A stretch of 8,564 nucleotides of DNA from positions 1 to 8,564 of the forward strand of contig CAMOKK010000049.1 of NCBI GenBank assembly GCA_946617545.1, written 5' to 3'. The notes beneath the pieces were generated by a model that saw only the letters and a list, made by a program, of their open reading frames with translations, was not told the origin of the DNA and made no database searches. Positions 5,417 to 8,564 of the stretch are shown here, piece by piece; the first letter of the stretch is position 1; every line of letters begins with the position of its first letter. The position numbers and the translations under genes are program-made. Origin of the DNA: an uncultured Bacteroidales bacterium (GTDB lineage: Bacteria > Bacteroidota > Bacteroidia > Bacteroidales > UBA932).

Positions 5417-6336
5417 CCCCCCGACTCATGGCATACTCGGCCGCCTGCGCCCTGGTGATGCTCCTGATTCCCATCAGCAGCAATAACTCTCCCTGGAGTG
5501 CGCCGCCTCAGGAAACTCTCCGCTGCGCCATTCCTGTCCAGGATGCCGAATTCCACCGTTCCCTGGTCAAAAAATACGCAGAGGACAAAAACCTGCAAAT
5601 GAGCATCGTCCTGGCCCAGGGCAATTTCATCCTGGACTCCCTGAGGCACGGAAGCCTGGACCTGGCGGTGGTAAACGACCCTCCGGACACGGCCTTGAGG
5701 GGACTGCTCACCTCCCGCTCCTTTGCCGACGGCAGCGTCTGGGCCGTGCGGGAAAACGAAGTGGAAGCCCTGAGACACATCAACCAGTGGATTACGGAAC
5801 TCACGGCATCGGCCCGATTCAACCGGATGCAGAAACGCTATTTCTCCGGAAAGACGGTGAACCTGAAATCCATCAGCCAGTACGACAACCTCCTCCGTGC
5901 CAGCGCAGACAGCATCGGCTGGGACTGGCGCCTGCTGGCTGCCGTAACCTACCACGAATCCCGTTTCCACAACGACGCCAACTCCTCCAAGGGGGCCATC
6001 GGCCTGATGCAAATCCTTAGCAGCCGCTATTCGGAAGAGGTGCTGCGGAACCCGGCCGCCAACATCTCCGTGGGGGCCCATTACCTGAAAAGGATGGAAA
6101 CGCTGTTCAGTAACACGGCGGCAGATCCCCACGAAGCCATCTGCTTTGCGCTGGCCGCCTATAACATGGGAGAGGGAAAATTAATCCAATTATTGGAAAA
6201 AGCCCGGGAAGAAGGCAGGGATGACAGCCGCTGGGAAAGCGTCAAGAACTATTTGCCGGAAGGCCACCATACCCGTTCCTACGTGGAAAATGTCCTCAAT
6301 ACCTACGCCTATTACAGCAAGGTGTATCCCCGTTAG
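5413..6336 (+). CDS. Lytic transglycosylase (SLT domain) with short MltF-like N-terminal domain
   Basis: A 307-residue enzyme that cleaves the MurNAc-GlcNAc bond of peptidoglycan in the periplasm. Residues 6-23 are a hydrophobic export signal or anchor; no convincing lipobox is seen. Residues 35-145 resemble the periplasmic solute-binding domain of MltF: GNFILDSLRHGSLDLAVVND (70-89) and SVWAVRENEVEALRHINQWI (108-127), ending in FNRMQKRYF. This part is about half the usual length of about 230 residues, as if the middle lobe were missing. The catalytic SLT domain spans about 155-300, with the catalytic Glu182 in YHESRFH, GLMQ at 197-200 and AYN at 249-251. ATG 5413 overlaps the porin stop by 4 bases (ATGA), so translation is probably coupled; ATG 5428 would lose the only positive residue of the signal. 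Its stop overlaps that of the convergent permease gene. The catalytic family is secure; the link to porin assembly or passage through the wall is inference. Confidence 0.94.
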   Translation: MTPRLMAYSAACALVMLLIPISSNNSPWSAPPQETLRCAIPVQDAEFHRSLVKKYAEDKNLQMSIVLAQGNFILDSLRHGSLDLAVVNDPPDTALRGLLTSRSFADGSVWAVRENEVEALRHINQWITELTASARFNRMQKRYFSGKTVNLKSISQYDNLLRASADSIGWDWRLLAAVTYHESRFHNDANSSKGAIGLMQILSSRYSEEVLRNPAANISVGAHYLKRMETLFSNTAADPHEAICFALAAYNMGEGKLIQLLEKAREEGRDDSRWESVKNYLPEGHHTRSYVENVLNTYAYYSKVYPR

Positions 6337-7457
6337 TCGGCCTTGACCGTCTGGGCGGGGTCTATCCGGGCCACCACGCGGGAAGGCAGCCACAGCAGCA
6401 GGAGGATGCCCGCGAAAGCGGCGGCATCGGCCAGGAGAATCCATAACAGATTAACCCGCACCGGAACCCAGGAGACGAAGTAATTGACCGGATCCAGGGG
6501 GATGAGATGGGTGGTTCCCTGGACAAGGCAGAAAAGAAGGGCGGCGGCATTGCCCACCAGCATGCCTTTCAAGACAGCCTCGGCCCCAATCCGCACGAAA
6601 AGCCTTCCCACGGAGCGGTTGTCCATCCCCAGGGTCTTGAGCGTGCCGATGGTGGAAATGTTCCTCAGAAGCATGATCAGGAGGCCGCTCACCATGTTGA
6701 AACCGGCCACCACCGTCATCAGGATGAGGATGATAAGCACATTGTAGTCCAGCAGGGTGAGCCAGTCAAACACCTGCGGATAGGCCTGGCGGGAAGAAGT
6801 GACATAATAGTCTTCCGCCAGGGTGCCGATGGCCAGCGCAAGACGCTCCGGGTCCGCTCCTTCGGAAAGCCGCACTTCCAAGGAGGAGACGCGGGTGGAA
6901 TCCCAGCCGTTCAGGCGCTGGATGTCCTCCAAGGAAGCATACACCAGCAGGTTGTCGTCCAGTTCCACCAGGTCCCGGTGAACCCGCGCAATCTTGAATT
7001 TGCGAGCCCGGAGCTTCTCCCCTATGAAATATGTGGTAAGGTCGTCCCCTTCTCCTGCCTGCATGATTTCACCAAGCCGATGGGGAATGGAGACCTGAAG
7101 GGGATTTCCGGCTTGAGAGGGAAGTCCCTTGACCAACACCCCGTGCACCGTCTCTCCGTTTTTGACGATGCCCGCCCGTACGGCCACCGGGGTGATGCTC
7201 TTCACGCCCGGAAGGGAAAGGATGGCCTCCGTCTCCGGGAGCACGGCCGGCATGGAGACGGGCTCGTTATCGGCCGATGGGAAAGGGGCGATGGAAATAT
7301 CGCCGGTCATGGCCGCCACGCCTTCCCGGATGGCACAGCGGAATCCGGAGCTGACGGCCACAGCCACGATAATGACAAAGAAACTGACGGCGATAGCTAT
7401 CGCCGCCACGTTTCCTTGGAACTTGAGTTTCCGGGATATGAAGCGCTCCGCTACCAA
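6333..7457 (-). CDS. FtsX-like ABC transporter permease (LolC/LolE type)
   Basis: A 374-residue inner-membrane permease of the type that, with a LolD-like ATPase, releases lipoproteins from the inner membrane for transport to the outer membrane. Topology is classic: one N-terminal membrane helix (about 17-39, after ERFISRKLKF), a periplasmic domain of about 195 residues (MacB-like core, 40-235), and three C-terminal helices (about 238-264, 294-316, 336-358). The cytoplasmic coupling segment RNISTIGTLKTLGM (265-278) and the ending DPAQTVKAD are typical. No ATPase gene is in the window; in many Bacteroidota it is encoded elsewhere. Start: TTG at 7457-7455. The frame upstream is closed by a stop (7494-7496) with no ATG or GTG between, and the N-terminus fits the family, so TTG is probably real. 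It overlaps the end of the M13 peptidase gene by 7 bases, suggesting translational coupling. Family secure; lipoprotein role inferred from family. Confidence 0.92.
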   Translation of the reverse strand: MVAERFISRKLKFQGNVAAIAIAVSFFVIIVAVAVSSGFRCAIREGVAAMTGDISIAPFPSADNEPVSMPAVLPETEAILSLPGVKSITPVAVRAGIVKNGETVHGVLVKGLPSQAGNPLQVSIPHRLGEIMQAGEGDDLTTYFIGEKLRARKFKIARVHRDLVELDDNLLVYASLEDIQRLNGWDSTRVSSLEVRLSEGADPERLALAIGTLAEDYYVTSSRQAYPQVFDWLTLLDYNVLIILILMTVVAGFNMVSGLLIMLLRNISTIGTLKTLGMDNRSVGRLFVRIGAEAVLKGMLVGNAAALLFCLVQGTTHLIPLDPVNYFVSWVPVRVNLLWILLADAAAFAGILLLLWLPSRVVARIDPAQTVKAD

Positions 7458-8564
7458 ATGTGGACGCGCTCTGCCTCCGGACGGAACATCGGGTCACCCT
7501 CGTGGATGTCAAAGGCATCGAAGAAGGTCTGGAAGTTGCGGACACTCACATTCACGCGGTTCACGGCCAGGGAGTGGGGGTCCAGATTGGTGAGGCGGGC
7601 CTTCTCCTGGTCCGTGATGTTCTGGGCCCAGATGGCGCCGTAGCTCAGGTAGAAACGCTGGGCCGGCGTGAAGCCGTCGATGGGCTTGGTCTTGCCGGAA
7701 GCCTTGAGGGCGTTCTCCATGGCGCTGTAGGCGATGGACAGGCCGCCGTGGTCTCCGATGTTCTCACCCAGGGTGTAGCGGCCGTTGGCGTGGACGCCGG
7801 GCAGCACTTCCACCTCGTCGAACTGGGCCACCAGTTTGTCTCCCAGGGCGTCGAACTTGGCCTTGTCCTCGGCCGTCCACCAGTTCACCATGTTTCCGTG
7901 AGCGTCGAACATGGAGCCCTGGTCGTCAAAACCGTGGGACATTTCGTGGCCAATCACCACACCGATTCCGCCGTAGTTCACGGGGTCGTCGGCATCGGGG
8001 TCGAAGAAGGGCTTCTGAAGGATGGCGGCCGGGAAGCAAATCTCGTTGGTGGTGGGGTTGTAATAGGCGTTCACCGTCTGCGGCGTCATGCCCCACTCGG
8101 TCTTGTCCGTGGGCTTGCCCAGCTTGTCCATGTTGTCCTTCACATACCAGGCGCTGGCATTGCGGAGGTTCTCATAATAGCTGTTCTCCGGATTGATGTC
8201 CAGGGTGCTGTAGTCTTTCCACTTGTCGGGATAGCCAATCTTGACGGTGAAGGCGGCCAGCTTCTCGCGGGCGCGGACCTTGGTAGAGTCGCTCATCCAC
8301 TCCAGGGCGTCGATGTGCTCGCCCAGGGCCTTGCGCAGGTTTTCCACCAGCGTCACCATTTTCTGCTTGGAACTTTCCGGGAAGAAGCGGCTTACGTACA
8401 TCTCGCCCACGGCTTCTCCGAGCAGGCTGTTGGGAACGCCCATGGCTCTCTTCCAGCGGGGCTGCTGCTCCTGGGCACCGGCCATCTGGTGGGAGAAGAA
8501 CTCCCAGGAGGCGGTGTAGAAATCGTCGCTGAGGGCGCCGCACTGTCCGCTCACAAACTGGCAC
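7451..8564 (-). CDS. M13-family (neprilysin/PepO-like) zinc metallopeptidase, C-terminal part, 5' end outside window
   Basis: A zinc endopeptidase acting on oligopeptides; Bacteroidota members are usually exported, often as lipoproteins, but the N-terminus is not visible here. About 370 residues are seen of a family total near 670-690. Counting from the Val codon at 8554: NAYYNPTTNEICFPAAILQ at 162-180 (substrate-binding region), the zinc motif HEMSH at 203-207 (two His ligands and catalytic Glu204), and ENIGD at 264-268, giving the third zinc ligand Glu264 and Asp268. The C-terminus ends FRPEAERVHIW, the usual family ending. All visible catalytic residues are intact, so the enzyme should be active. 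The frame stays open to the window edge, so the GTG at 8554 is internal. The stop (7453-7451) lies within the start region of the FtsX-like permease gene, so the two form an operon on the minus strand whose promoter is beyond the window. Confidence 0.96.
   Translation of the reverse strand, partial: CQFVSGQCGALSDDFYTASWEFFSHQMAGAQEQQPRWKRAMGVPNSLLGEAVGEMYVSRFFPESSKQKMVTLVENLRKALGEHIDALEWMSDSTKVRAREKLAAFTVKIGYPDKWKDYSTLDINPENSYYENLRNASAWYVKDNMDKLGKPTDKTEWGMTPQTVNAYYNPTTNEICFPAAILQKPFFDPDADDPVNYGGIGVVIGHEMSHGFDDQGSMFDAHGNMVNWWTAEDKAKFDALGDKLVAQFDEVEVLPGVHANGRYTLGENIGDHGGLSIAYSAMENALKASGKTKPIDGFTPAQRFYLSYGAIWAQNITDQEKARLTNLDPHSLAVNRVNVSVRNFQTFFDAFDIHEGDPMFRPEAERVHIW

Noticed and set aside
5320..6132. 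270-codon open frame on the minus strand opposite the transglycosylase
   Set aside because: The plus-strand frame has the intact catalytic Glu, GLMQ and AYN motifs; the opposite product shows no motif.
6507..7643. Long open frame (378 codons) on the plus strand opposite the permease and peptidase genes
   Set aside because: Its composition is His/Gly/Gln-rich without domain motifs. The minus-strand frame here encodes clear FtsX-like membrane helices and M13 residues. It is a by-product of GC-rich codon use.

Overview
The window looks like Bacteroidota, most likely a GC-rich member of the order Bacteroidales. The evidence is: two promoters of the Bacteroidota type (TTG or TTTG, a 20-21 base spacer, then TATCTTTG); almost no Shine-Dalgarno sequences; and lineage-typical families, namely a class I fumarase, PspC proteins paired with a PadR regulator, a Porin_10-like outer-membrane protein and an M13 peptidase. 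Family and genus cannot be fixed from this piece.

Layout, left to right. (1) Positions 1-627, plus strand: the 3' end of a class I (Fe-S) fumarate hydratase, then a complete 53-residue rubredoxin 12 bases downstream. A perfect 17-bp inverted repeat closes this unit as a terminator. (2) Positions 763-2747, plus strand: a promoter carrying a 19-bp dyad over its -33 element drives a tight three-gene operon, PspC protein / PadR-family repressor / longer PspC protein. The two PspC proteins share a related N-terminal helical domain. The PadR protein is the natural candidate to bind the dyad, so this looks like a self-regulated envelope-stress module. (3) Positions 2769-6336, plus strand: a second promoter lies almost on top of the start of a large Porin_10-like outer-membrane beta-barrel gene. 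A compact lytic transglycosylase follows, coupled through an ATGA overlap. (4) Positions 6333-8564, minus strand: an M13 zinc metallopeptidase (5' end outside the window) and a LolC/E-type FtsX-like permease. The permease starts at TTG inside the stop region of the peptidase gene. The permease stop codon overlaps the transglycosylase stop codon from the opposite strand.

Taken together, regions 2 to 4 concern the cell envelope: inner-membrane stress proteins with a dedicated regulator, an outer-membrane channel with a peptidoglycan-cleaving partner, a lipoprotein-export-type permease and a peptidase that is probably exported. No RNA gene, CRISPR array, insertion sequence or phage gene was seen. 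No stretch longer than about 210 bases lacks a gene.
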